A DNA stretch of 64,000 nucleotides from Manis javanica. Taxonomy: Eukaryota; Chordata; Mammalia; Pholidota; Manidae. Numbering within the stretch: the first letter of the stretch is position 1; each line of letters begins with the position of its first letter. Location: the NCBI RefSeq assembly GCF_040802235.1, contig NC_133157.1, positions 31,947,501 to 32,011,500 of the forward strand. The letters are read 5' to 3'. The notes beneath the pieces were generated by a model. The model had not been told where the DNA came from. It saw nothing but the letters and a program-made list of their open reading frames with translations, and did no database searches. Positions 1-10,500 of the stretch are shown here, one piece after another. The translations under genes and the position numbers were made by a program.

Positions 1-204
1 GTGTGTCAGTCCCTGCCAGCTCCAAGTTTCTGCTACTGAATTGGTGCAGTTGTCCCATGACCCAGAAAATTCCAGCCCATCCATGGAGCTGGAAATCTCC
101 GTCCTGGGGCTGCCGCATGGCACAGGCTGTAGGACCCTCACGTCCTCCCCGCACCTGTACAGGAATTCTCAGCAGGAAAGGGGAAAAGGGAAGGAAATGC
201 CCTT

Positions 205-455
205 TCTTTCTTTTTTTTAAAATTGAAGTATCATTGATAGACAATCTTATATTAGTTTAAAATATACAACGCAATAATTCAGCAGTCACCTATATTATTA
301 AATCCTCACCCCCACTAGTGTGGTTACTATCTGTCAACATAGAAAGATGTTACAGAATCATCGAGTATTCTCCATGCTGTACCATCCACATAACCAACTT
401 ATATTTTGATTGTGAGTTACTGTGTCCCTTTATCCCTCTTACCCTCCCTCACCCT
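205..455 (-). mobile_element. L1 3' end, antisense
   Basis: Begins at an oligo-T/A run, then reads aattgaagtatcattgata, the reverse complement of a tail like tatcaatgataccttaatt seen at about 57,520. The segment continues through the gtcaacatagaaagatgtta motif that recurs at about 41,850. Confidence 0.75.
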
Positions 456-1165
456 TTTTAATTGAAATATAATGCACTTACCATAAAATTCAACATTTTA
501 AAGTGTACAATTCAATGGGTTTGAGTATATTCACAATTGTACAACCATCAGCACTAATTTCAAAATACTTTCATCATCCCCAAAAGATGCATATTAGCAG
601 TCACTCCCCATTGCCCCCTCCCCCCCAGTCCTAGGAAACCACTAATTTGCTTTCAGCCTCTGTGGATTTACCTGTTCTGGATTTTTCACATGCATTAGTC
701 AGATTTCTGAAGATGGGGGACCAGGAAATGTGTTAGCTTGCTCAAAGAATGGAACTACATCTGGTATGTCATCTACGTGGAATCATGCAATGTGTTCTTT
801 GTTATGTCTGACTTCTAAACGTTCATTTAGCATAATGCTTTCAAGGTTCATCCAAGTTGTAGCAAGTGTCTCTACTTCCTTACTTTTTTTGTCTGAATAA
901 TATCCCATTGTATGAATATACTGTATTTTGTATATCCACCCATCCATCGTTGGGCATTTGGGCTCTTTCTGCCTTCGGGCTATTATGAATAGTACTGCTG
1001 TGAACATTAGTGTACAAGTGTTTTGTAGACATATGTTTTCATTTCTCTTGGGATGTACTAAGGAGTAGACATACCGGATCATATGGTAACTCTGTTTAAC
1101 TTTTGGAAGACCTGGCAGACTGTTTTTCCAAAGTGGCTGCACCATTTTTGCATTCCCACCAGCAG
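455..1165 (-). mobile_element. old L1M fragment, antisense ORF2 end
   Basis: Text typical of antisense old L1: attcaacattttaaagtgta, later cattgtatgaatatactgta, and finally cccaccagcagtgaatg. A broken ORF2 C-terminal reading is visible on the minus strand at 783-1196. Confidence 0.75.
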
Positions 1166-1174
1166 TGAATGCAG

Positions 1175-1395
1175 GGAAATGTCTCTTACTGAACACCTGC
1201 TATGTGCTAGGCATTGCCCTGGACGCTTTCCACACTTCATTTCCTCTGATCCTCACATGAACCCTGTGAAATAACCTATTCTTGCCTCCATTTTACTGAG
1301 GCTCAGAGAAGTGACATGACTTCGCCAGGACCACACAGGGAACAGATTCATCCCCAGTTCTGTCCCTGCATTTTCCTGTCTACTCAGTGATTGAG
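1175..1395 (+). repeat. MIR SINE
   Basis: Shows the MIR order: cacctgctatgtgctaggc, then attttactgaggctcagag, then ccaggaccacacagggaac. Confidence 0.7.
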
Positions 1396-1453
1396 ATGCT
1401 GCAGTGGGACTAACACTCTCTCCTCCCCTACTGCCCTGGGCACTGCTTTGCAG

Positions 1454-1570
1454 ACAGGAAAGTTGGACCCCCACTACCCGAAGGTCTGCGGGCATAAGGG
1501 GAACGTCTTAGATATCAAGTGGAACCCTTTTGATGATTTTGAGATCGCCTCCTGTTCTGAAGATGCCATG
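1454..1570 (+). CDS. CORO2A: CORO2A exon, WD-repeat start (TGKLDPHYPK...)
   Basis: 39 codons from TGKLDPHYPK to ASCSEDAM, phase 0 at both ends. The acceptor is ttgcag and the donor ATG|gtgagt. This is the first in-window exon and corresponds to human residues from about 68. It holds the GH...WNPFDD...SCSEDA core of a WD repeat. Confidence 0.96.
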
Positions 1571-4500
1571 GTGAGTGTCAGTGCATAGGGCGGAGCCCTT
1601 TCCTGAGAGGAGTGGGATTAGGGCAGAAGGAGCTAGAATAGTATTTGTACTCACTCTGATGCTCCTGACTCCTTCATCCTTCATGAAACGAGATCACTGT
1701 GTGAGACGGGGTTAAATTAGATTGAAGAGGAGAGGTTCTGGGCTCTGGGACTTGGGGCACCGTCCTTCCTATCTTCAGACCGCAATTCCCCACCTGTAAA
1801 ATAAGCATAATTGCTCCCAACCATCTAATGAAAAGCCAGTGAGATTCACATTCCAGCAGGAAAGCTTATCTTTTGGGGGAACTATAAAATGCTGTGAGGG
1901 ACATTCTTATTGTGGCCAGAAAACATTGTGCTACTTAATCTCATAGACAGTGGGGAGGGGAGCTTTAAAAAGATGGGAATGGGAGTCTTAATAGGAATGT
2001 GAACATCAAAACCATTCCAAAAGTCTCAGTCCCACCAACTTCTTAGAGCCCCTGTCTGTACTGGGATAATAGTTCCTGCCCACACAGTGTTCAGTGTTAT
2101 TTATTTGTAATTTATTCTGTGCCTACTTCTAAAATGGCAGTGAGTATGGCTTATAGCAAAAGACATAGGTATGATCAGATGATTTAAAAAAGGAGAAAAG
2201 TCACAGTTAAGATTTATTGTGAACCCGCTATATTCCTGACTCTCATTGTACATATTTCACTCAGTCTTCCTGGCAACCCCAAAAAGTAGGGGGAGGGATG
2301 GCAAAGCTGAGGATCTGAAAGGGGCAGTAATTTGCCCCCAAGTAACAGTTTGTAGAGGCTGAGCCAGGCTTCAGCCTGAGCCTTGATGCCAGGGTCTAAT
2401 CTATTTCCACTGAGCTATGCCACTTCCCCAAAGAGAAGTAGCCGGAAATGGAGAAAATGAGGAACTAATACTAGACATGTTGGTTGTGGAGGGTTACATC
2501 TATAGAGTTCCAGGTTTAGCTCAGAGCTGCCTGGCAGCCAAAGCATAAAGGGAAATAGAATGTATTACAGAACCCTCACTGTCTGATCAAGAACAGACCA
2601 GTTCATCAGGAGAAGCAGGTAGAAAATTCTAAGAGAACTTACATTAGTTTCCATTTAAGGGATGCTGAGGAACATAAAGGACGGTGTCTGCTGAGATGGT
2701 TTCACTGCAGGGACAGTCTGGCCCTGTGAGAACTGGCCTTGTCTCTAGACAAGATATCAAATATCAAATGTCTACTCCTAGAATATCTACCCTTTAAGGT
2801 CTACTTCAAAGCCTCCCTTCAAGGTCCTTATTAAATTCCTAGATAGCTTCATTGCCTGCTACTGTCCCTTCTCAGATGCTCCAGGGGCAGGAAAAGTGGA
2901 CAAAACTGTTGTGGGTAGCAGTGCCTAATTCCAGACCTCCCCTGTAAAGCGCTCAGCTTTCTTCTGCCTGTCCCCAGGACCTGTGGGGCAAGGACCCTCT
3001 GTCTCTGTGGAGTGTTGGGGATTTCATCTGCGCCTCCCAAAAGCCCAGTCCTGTGCAGTGACGGCCCTTACCAGATTCATCAGCTGCAGCCTGGCGCTGT
3101 TCTTGGGGGCTTGGTTTCCTGGTTTTAAATCCAGATGACCAGAGAAATAAATATTTGCCAAATTGAAAGCAGTCTTCCTGAAAACACTGTATGTCTCTAA
3201 GAGAAAGGGGACATACAGTCTCATAGTGGCCTGAGGCCCTGCGAGTCGACACCAGCCTGGGCTCCATCGCCCTCTGCAGTGTGCCCCAGCCCTCCATCTG
3301 TATGCCTTTGTGACGGCGAGCTTACTCTTACTGTGGAAGCCCCTTCCATCCTTGACAACTACTCTGGAAGGAAGCCCCAGGCCCTGTTCTCAGGCCCTCA
3401 CTGTGGAATACAGGTCTGTGACCCCATCCAGTCTGGTCTTCTGGCCTTTCCTCTTTCAGGCCATCCAGAAGGGTTCCTCCAAAGGGAAGAGCTTGTCCCT
3501 GCCCTGTCCTGCTCCGGACGCTGTACTGGCAACCTAGTAATGTGAAGATGCAGCACAAACCCTTCCTTCCAGCGTCAGCGCTCTACCCTGGGCCTTTGAG
3601 ACAAAGACAGCGTAGAGCACCATACTTTAAGGGATATTCTAGGCTGGGATGCAAATATGCCCTGACATCCAGCCTGGGAGCTCGGCCTATGGCCCATCCA
3701 CCTGCCTACTGCCTACAGGTCATTAGGATGGCAGAGCTTACCAGGGGACTGATTTGGAAGCTGGGGCTCCTCTCTGATCAGTGCCAGCCCCTGTGTCCTG
3801 GAGGACCTTGGCAAAGCCGTTGCCCTCTGAGGGGCCCAGCTCTCACTGTGTGAGAGTTGGATACAGAGAAAGCTCCCCTGATGCTCCTGCTGGGCACTGT
3901 CAATTCTGTAGCTTAGGGTGACTGGGGTGCCATGGTGATCCTGGGTAACACTCCCCTGGGCTCTGTCTCCCCTGATAGATTAAGATTTGGGACATCCCAA
4001 AGCAGTTGCTGTCAAGGAACCTCACAACCTGCAAGAAGGAGCTCATAGGCCATGCTCGCAGAGTGGGCCTGGTTGAGTGGCACCCCACAGCTGCCAACAT
4101 CCTTTTCAGCTCTGGCTACGACTATAAGGTGGGTCTGTATATTCATTTCCTGGGGCTGCCCTAACAAATGACCACAACAGGTGGCTTAAGACAGCAGAAA
4201 TTTGTTCTCACACAGTTCTGGATACCAGAAATGCAAAATCAAGGTGTTAGGAGGGCCATGCCCCTTCGCAAAACTCTAGGGGAGAAACTTCCTGTGCTCT
4301 TCGAGCTTCTGGTGGCTGCAGGCATTCCTTGGCTTGTGGCTGTGTCGCCCCATTCTGCCTGCTCCTGTGTCTTTGTGTACTTCCCTCTTCCTATGAGGAC
4401 ACAAGAAATTGGAATTAGGGCCCACTCTAATCCAGTGTGACCTCATTATAACTAATTATTGTTTGCAAAGACCCTATTTCTAAATAAGGTCACATTCTGA

Positions 4501-7500
4501 GGTTCCAGATGGACATGGGTTTTGTGGATACCATTCAACTCATTAGTCTGCCTGCAGGGGACAGGTGGGTCCTGTCCAGAGAAGCTTCTGCCTACCCTGT
4601 TGACTCCCAAATTAGCAGGCAGTGGGCCCTGTGGATTGGGAAAATTCACATATAGGAGACCTAGATTCTATTCCAACTCATCTCTGCTTCCTGTACGATC
4701 TGGGAGAGTCTCTTATCTTCTCTGGGCCTCAGTTTGCCAATCTGTACACAAAAAAATGGGGTTTGCAGGACCATAGCTGTGGCTTTTAGAATCTTCCCTT
4801 CACAGTGCTGTGGGGCTTTACAGAGCTAGCTCAGGGGCCTCACTGATGGAGGAAGGGTGGGGTGGGAGTGGTTTACTCTGCACACAACTGCAGGGGGCAG
4901 TATTCACATCATAGGCTATCGAAATGGATTGTCTTGGAGCTGAGCAGTGCGCAGCCTGTGCAGCCTAACACAGCAGCCCTGTTTATCTGTATGAGGTAGA
5001 AACTGCTGCTACTATTTGGGACCTGGGCTAGCTGTCCCCTCAGGTCCTCCTGGCATGGATGTTTTGTTGCTCCGAGGAAGATTGTGTTTTCTTTTCACTG
5101 CCAGGCAGCCTGACTCCCAGCTTCCCCCTCCTGCCACATGGCAGCTTCCACCAGACCAATAGATCCATCCTCTCACCCGAGGCCTCTTGGCCAGACTGCC
5201 ATCTGCAGCTTCCCTCTGGGGATACTGTGTTTCACTGCAGCCTGGCGGGTGTGTGACTGTGAGGAACAGGGATGGGGGGCGGCCCCTGTGCTCAGAGTCG
5301 ACTCACACCCACGCAGGTGATGATCTGGAACCTGGATACAAAGGAGGTTGTAATCATGAGCCCTGTGAAGACAATTGACTGTCACCAAGATGTGATCCTC
5401 TCCATGTCCTTCAACACCAATGGCAGCCTGCTGGCCACCACCTGTAAAGACCGGAAGATTCGGATTCTTGACCCCCGAGCAGGAACAGTCCTCCAGGTCA
5501 GTGGTGGGTCTGGGTCTGGCTTGGGCTCAGAGGAGCAAGGAGTGGAGTGGGGACAGAGGAGGCTTCTGAGCCAGGGCAGTGGTGCTGGCAGTGTTCTGGC
5601 CAGGCCTTCACATCTGCTGTCCTGTTGGCGTTGCTGGGAGATAGACCCTGTCATCATCATTTTTCAGAAAAGTAACAGGCCAAAGAGAAGTTAAATGACT
5701 TGCGCACATTGAAAGCTAACTGCAGAGCTCATCAGTGTGCCTTAGCTCTGTCAGGAGGTCGGGGGACCGCAGGCCACCATGGTTTATCCACTGTGTGACC
5801 TTAGGCAAGCCACTTTCTGCTCTCTGAGCCTCTGTTTCCTTGTCTGCAGCAGTGGGCTATTGTTAGTCCTTCCTCTCAAAGAATTCAGTGAGCTGACCCA
5901 GGTGACCGTGCCTGCCCAGCCCAGTGCCTTGCCTAGAGTGGGTGCTCAGTAATCTTTCAGCAAGAGCATGAAGCTGGGCAGAAGTTTGCCTCCATCCTAG
6001 TTCAGAAAAATAACTCTCAACAAAAATATAGGAGGAGAGACTCCATGTGAATGGGAGGGACTCTGGAAGGCTTCCTGGAAGTGGTGCCCCTAGAAGGATT
6101 CTCAGGCAAAGCTGAAGTGAAAAAGGAAACATTCCAGGTAGGGCAGCAGCATAGCAAAGGCAGGGAGGCCAGAAAGCCCAGCTGCTGCCTGGCTGCACGT
6201 GTCCCTCCAGGAAGCCAGCTACAAGGGGCACCGGGCCAACAAAGTGCTGTTTCTGGGGAATTTGAAAAAACTGTTGTCCACCGGCACATCCCGATGGAAC
6301 AACCGGCAGATGGCCCTGTGGGACCAGGTAAGTCTCCCTCACAACCCCACCCAGCTCCTCACCATCACCGTTCTGCCGAGCACTGGCTTCCGTCATTCAT
6401 TCACTCACACACTCAAATACACTTGTTTCTTAAGCAGTAGCTAGTACAGCCTGCCTGGTGCTGAGCATCTAGGGATGAATAACAGGGAGGTGCCAACAGC
6501 TCAGTGGGGTGAGCCTGGACCTTGTGCTTCTTGTCATTCAGGGAGGGAGGAGGGCGTCAGGACCCCGGGGGAGGGGAGAAGGCTGCGGTGGGCACCAGGG
6601 GAGGGAGAAGGTGAGAGCCTTCTGCACAGAGGGCACAGCTGGAGCGAGGGCTTGGAGTGAGCTTCTAAGGCATGTGGGCAGGAGGAGCTGCCTCTTCAGG
6701 GCACCTGAGGCAGGTGGGAGGCGAGGGTGAGAGTCAGGCCAAGCAGTAATAATTTAAAAGAGCCCTTGGCTGGAGTTTCGAAGACTGGACAAATCGCTGA
6801 ATCTTCTTCTTCATCTATTACAATAAATAATAACGTGCGGGGCAGGGCTGGAATGGGATCAGGTGTGTGAAGTGATTTGTTAAAGGCATGAAGCTGGCAA
6901 AATAAAAGGTGGTGGTCTCTCTCTCACACACAGACATGCGCACACACACACACACACCCCTACACACCTAGAGCTCCATAGCAGGAATGCTTACCTCAGA
7001 GAGCACCACTGAGGGCCTCCAGGAGTAACCTGCCAGCCTTCCTGGCCTCCCTTCCCTTGCAGGACGACCTCTCTGTGCCTCTCACCGAGGAGGACCTGGA
7101 TGGCTCCTCGGGTGTGCTGTTTCCCTTCTATGATGTGGACACCAACATGCTCTACGTGGTGGGGAAGGTCAGCCTGGCATGGGAGGGTGGAGGTTGCCTG
7201 GCTTTCTGAGCAAGAGGCAGAACCGCCCCAAGTCTAGCCCTACTGGTGGCCAGACAGCAGCCTGGGCCCTGGGGATGTGGGGCAGGGGTAGGGGTAGGCC
7301 ACAGTCCCCGGACTCTGCCCCTGCGCTGAGCCCAGTGCCCCTCTCCCACCGTCTTAGCTCCCCAGGAATACCTGGGTCAGGGCCTTAGCTAGACACCCCA
7401 AGCCAGTTCCTCCCCGGTTCTGGGGCCAGTCGGTGTTTACCGACAAGGGCACTTTGGAATTTGAGGCACAGCAGGTCTTCGCTGGGTAGGACCAGCTCAG

Positions 7501-10500
7501 TGTTTGGCATCCCTGGCTCCTACTCACTAATGCCAAGGGAAGTCCTCCCTCCCTCCCCACACCCCAGACACTATGACAGTGACAACCAGAAATGCCCCCA
7601 GGGATAAGTCCCGCAGGCTTCTCTCAGGACACACCACCTCTTACCTCCGCCTTGACCTCCCAGCGGCTCTCAGACAGGAGTGGGGTCTGGGCCTCTGCTC
7701 CCGGACCTTCTGCCTTGGAAGCACACGGGTGGGCTTCGAGTCATGGTTGTGGGCCCTGAGTGTTAAAATGAGGACCCCCCCACTGCCTTGGTGACATCCC
7801 CTGGTATGAGTCGGCTTTGCCAACTCTTCCCTCACTGTGAACGCCAGGTTTCTGTGGCACGGCAGTGGGGCCAGTGGGTGCTGATGGAACAGGCTCTGAA
7901 CTGTACCCTCCTCCTCCTCAGGGAGACGGGAACATCCGCTACTACGAGGTGAGCGCCGACAAGCCTCACCTGAGCTACCTGACTGAGTACCGCTCCTATA
8001 ACCCCCAGAAGGGGATCGGTGAGTGTGGGACATGCAGGTCCCTGGGGCGGGGGAGACAGCGGTGAGTCAGATGTGGGCCCTGGAGAGACTCCTATTCGGG
8101 AGGGGAGATAGAAAGTCAACTCTCCGACTCAATGGGAGCTGTAGTTGAGGTATGCAGAGGTCTTTGGGGTCATACAGGAGGAAGTCAGAGAAGACTTCCC
8201 AGAGGAGGCAACATTTGAGGAGCTGAAAGGGAAGCAGAGAACAGCATGGGGAGAGAATGAAGGCATTCTAGGCCAAGATTGAGCAGTTACAAAAGTAGCA
8301 AGGAGATGGGAGAGACTGATTTAAGAAAGTCCCTACATTTTAAGCGTGTTTGGGGATAAAAAACAGAACAAGATACAATTCTATGTTGTCTACAAGAAAC
8401 CCAATTAAATATAAAGACACAGCTAGATTAAAAGTAAAGAGATAGAGAAAGATACCATGCTAATAGTAATCAAAAGACAGCTGGCATAGGTGTATTAAGA
8501 GCATCTGGGTCACAAGAATGAAATCTTGTCATTTACAACAACATGGATGGACCTAGAGGGCATTATGCTAAGTGAAATAAGGGAAAGACAGATACCAGGT
8601 TGCCTCCCTTGTATATGGAATCTAAAAAAAAAACAACCAACCAATAGACCCAGCAAAACAGGAACAGACTCATAGATGCAGAGAACAATCTGGTGGCTGC
8701 TTAGAGGGGAGGCGTTGGGCAAAATAAGTGAAGGGGATTAAGAGGTACAAAATTCCAGTTATAAAATAAGTCATAGGGATATAATGTACAGCATGGGGAA
8801 TGTAGTCAAAATTGTTGTAATAATTGTATGGTGACATATGATAGCTAGGGATCACTTCGTAATGTATATAAATTTTGAATCTCTGTGATGTACACCTGAA
8901 ACTAATATTGTATGTCAACTTCAATTAAAAGAAGAGCATGTGGTGCTCGCTTTGGCAGCACATGTACTGAAATTGGAAGGATACAGAGAAGATTAGCATA
9001 GACCCTGCGCAAGGATAACATGCAAATTCATGAAGTGTTCCATATTTTTTTAAAAAGTGAAACTGTGGATAAAAGAGCATCTGGGTCATGAGCTGTGGGG
9101 ATGGCTTAGGAGGGCCTTGAGCAGAACATACTTTCTTTAAAGTTCCAGCTAAAACCATTTAAATCCAGGAAGGTGGGGACAGGTCTGATTATTTCAAGCC
9201 CACATCCCCTGCATAGCTCAGTTTGCTCACAAACTGTTTGTTCAGAAGGAGAGTGGGAGGAGTGTGGTCTCTGTTCACATCCAGGTGTGCGGCCTGGCTT
9301 TGCCACTCACACCTGGTCCCTGTGGCCCCAGCCTAGCTGAACCCTCTTGGCCCTCCTACTGTCTGCCCGCAGGTGTCATGCCGAAGAGAGGTCTCGATGT
9401 GTGCTCCTGCGAGATCTTCCGCTTCTACAAGCTGATTACAACGAAAAGCCTCATCGAGCCTGTATCCATGATTGTTCCCCGCCGGGTAAGGGTGGTGGGA
9501 GCCATCTGTGTGTGGGGGAGGCAGGGGACTCCTCCTGGAGAAGACAGTCCCCGGGATCTGGAGCTTAGAGCCCATGCCCTTGGGGCAGCAACAGGCAGGC
9601 TGATGGCCTCTCCTAAGGGGAAGGCCTTCCTCGTGGTCAGTGGGCATCCCTGGGACCTAGGAGTTTTGAGTCCTGCTCTTGAGTTGCTGTGTGACATTGG
9701 ACATGACCCTGTGCTTTCTGGGTCTCATCTCCCTCAATTCACAGGGGTCAGGGGAACCCGGCCCCCCAGCTCTGTAAGGGCCCTCCCGGTCTGGGTGGCC
9801 TCGCCTACCTCCCCAGCTCTCACTGTTCCGGCTTCTCCTACAGTCAGAATCCTACCAAGAGGACATCTACCCACCCACGGCAGGGGCCCAGCCCTCTCTG
9901 ACAGCCCAGGAATGGCTCCGGGGGATGAATAAAGGTGAGAAAGGCAGAGGAAAGGCTTTGGGTAGATGTGGAGGGCAAGTGGAGTTTCTAGTGGCCCCAG
10001 GCAGCGGAGAGGGGTTTGGCCTGTATTTGTACCCTCCTGTAACCCTGGAGGACTGGTCCTTGACAGTCAGTTGCAGTGGCTAGGATGGCTGCATATGGGT
10101 TCAGGAAAGGAAGGGCTTGTCCTGAGTGGCTCAGGAAACTCCCTCCAAATCAAGGGGTTTTGCTCCATGGAAAACGTCTCTAAGTTCTGGGCTGTGCAGA
10201 GCCTGGATACTCTCAACCAGATGCTGTTGCCATCCCCCACCCCCACCTCCACAGTAACTCTTTGCCCACAAAGACCCTCTCCACAGTCCCTGCCCTGTCA
10301 GCATAGGGGCCAGCCCAGGGGTGGGCCGTGTGTGCTCCCCACCCCTACCCTGCAGCTGCTTTTGTGATGGGGCTCTCCCTCCCCACTTTGCCACCCATTA
10401 TTCTTGAATAATGCTTAGTCTCACTTCTCTCTGGGCCTCGTTTCCTCCTCTGTGTCCGTGATGCTGCCTCCCTTGCTTCTCAGAGGTTCTGGGAGGAGAA

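Larger units (their letters stand above)
1..1453 (+). other. CORO2A intron, 3' part: old and young L1 antisense
   Basis: No exon is seen before 1454. About 205-455 is an antisense L1 3' end. About 455-1165 is an older antisense L1 ORF2 end: read on the minus strand it gives KCPTMDGWIYKIQYIHTMGY, an L1 ORF2 C-terminus. About 1175-1395 is a sense MIR. Confidence 0.8.
8497..9088 (+). mobile_element. nested retroposon: L1 3' end plus U6 copy, flanked by a 16-bp TSD
   Basis: aagagcatctgggtca occurs at 8497-8512 and, identically, at 9073-9088. Between the copies lie an L1 3' UTR (8513-8931) and a U6-like sequence (8943-9051). A third, partial copy, aagagcatgtgg (11 of 12 bases matching), sits at the L1/U6 junction, 8932-8943. 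The simplest order is L1 first, then U6 into the L1's 3' duplication. Confidence 0.85.

Noticed and set aside
783-1196. Minus-strand protein gene near the left edge
   Set aside because: Sequence KCPTMDGWIYKIQYIHTMGY is an L1 ORF2 end, in an old fragment.
8943-9051. Functional U6 snRNA gene
   Set aside because: Many substitutions from U6 and upstream sequence that is L1, without proximal sequence element or TATA at U6 spacing.
8497-9088. Single template-switch L1/U6 chimera
   Set aside because: Template switching puts U6 on the 5' side of the L1 end; here it is 3', and a third copy of the duplication lies between the two parts.
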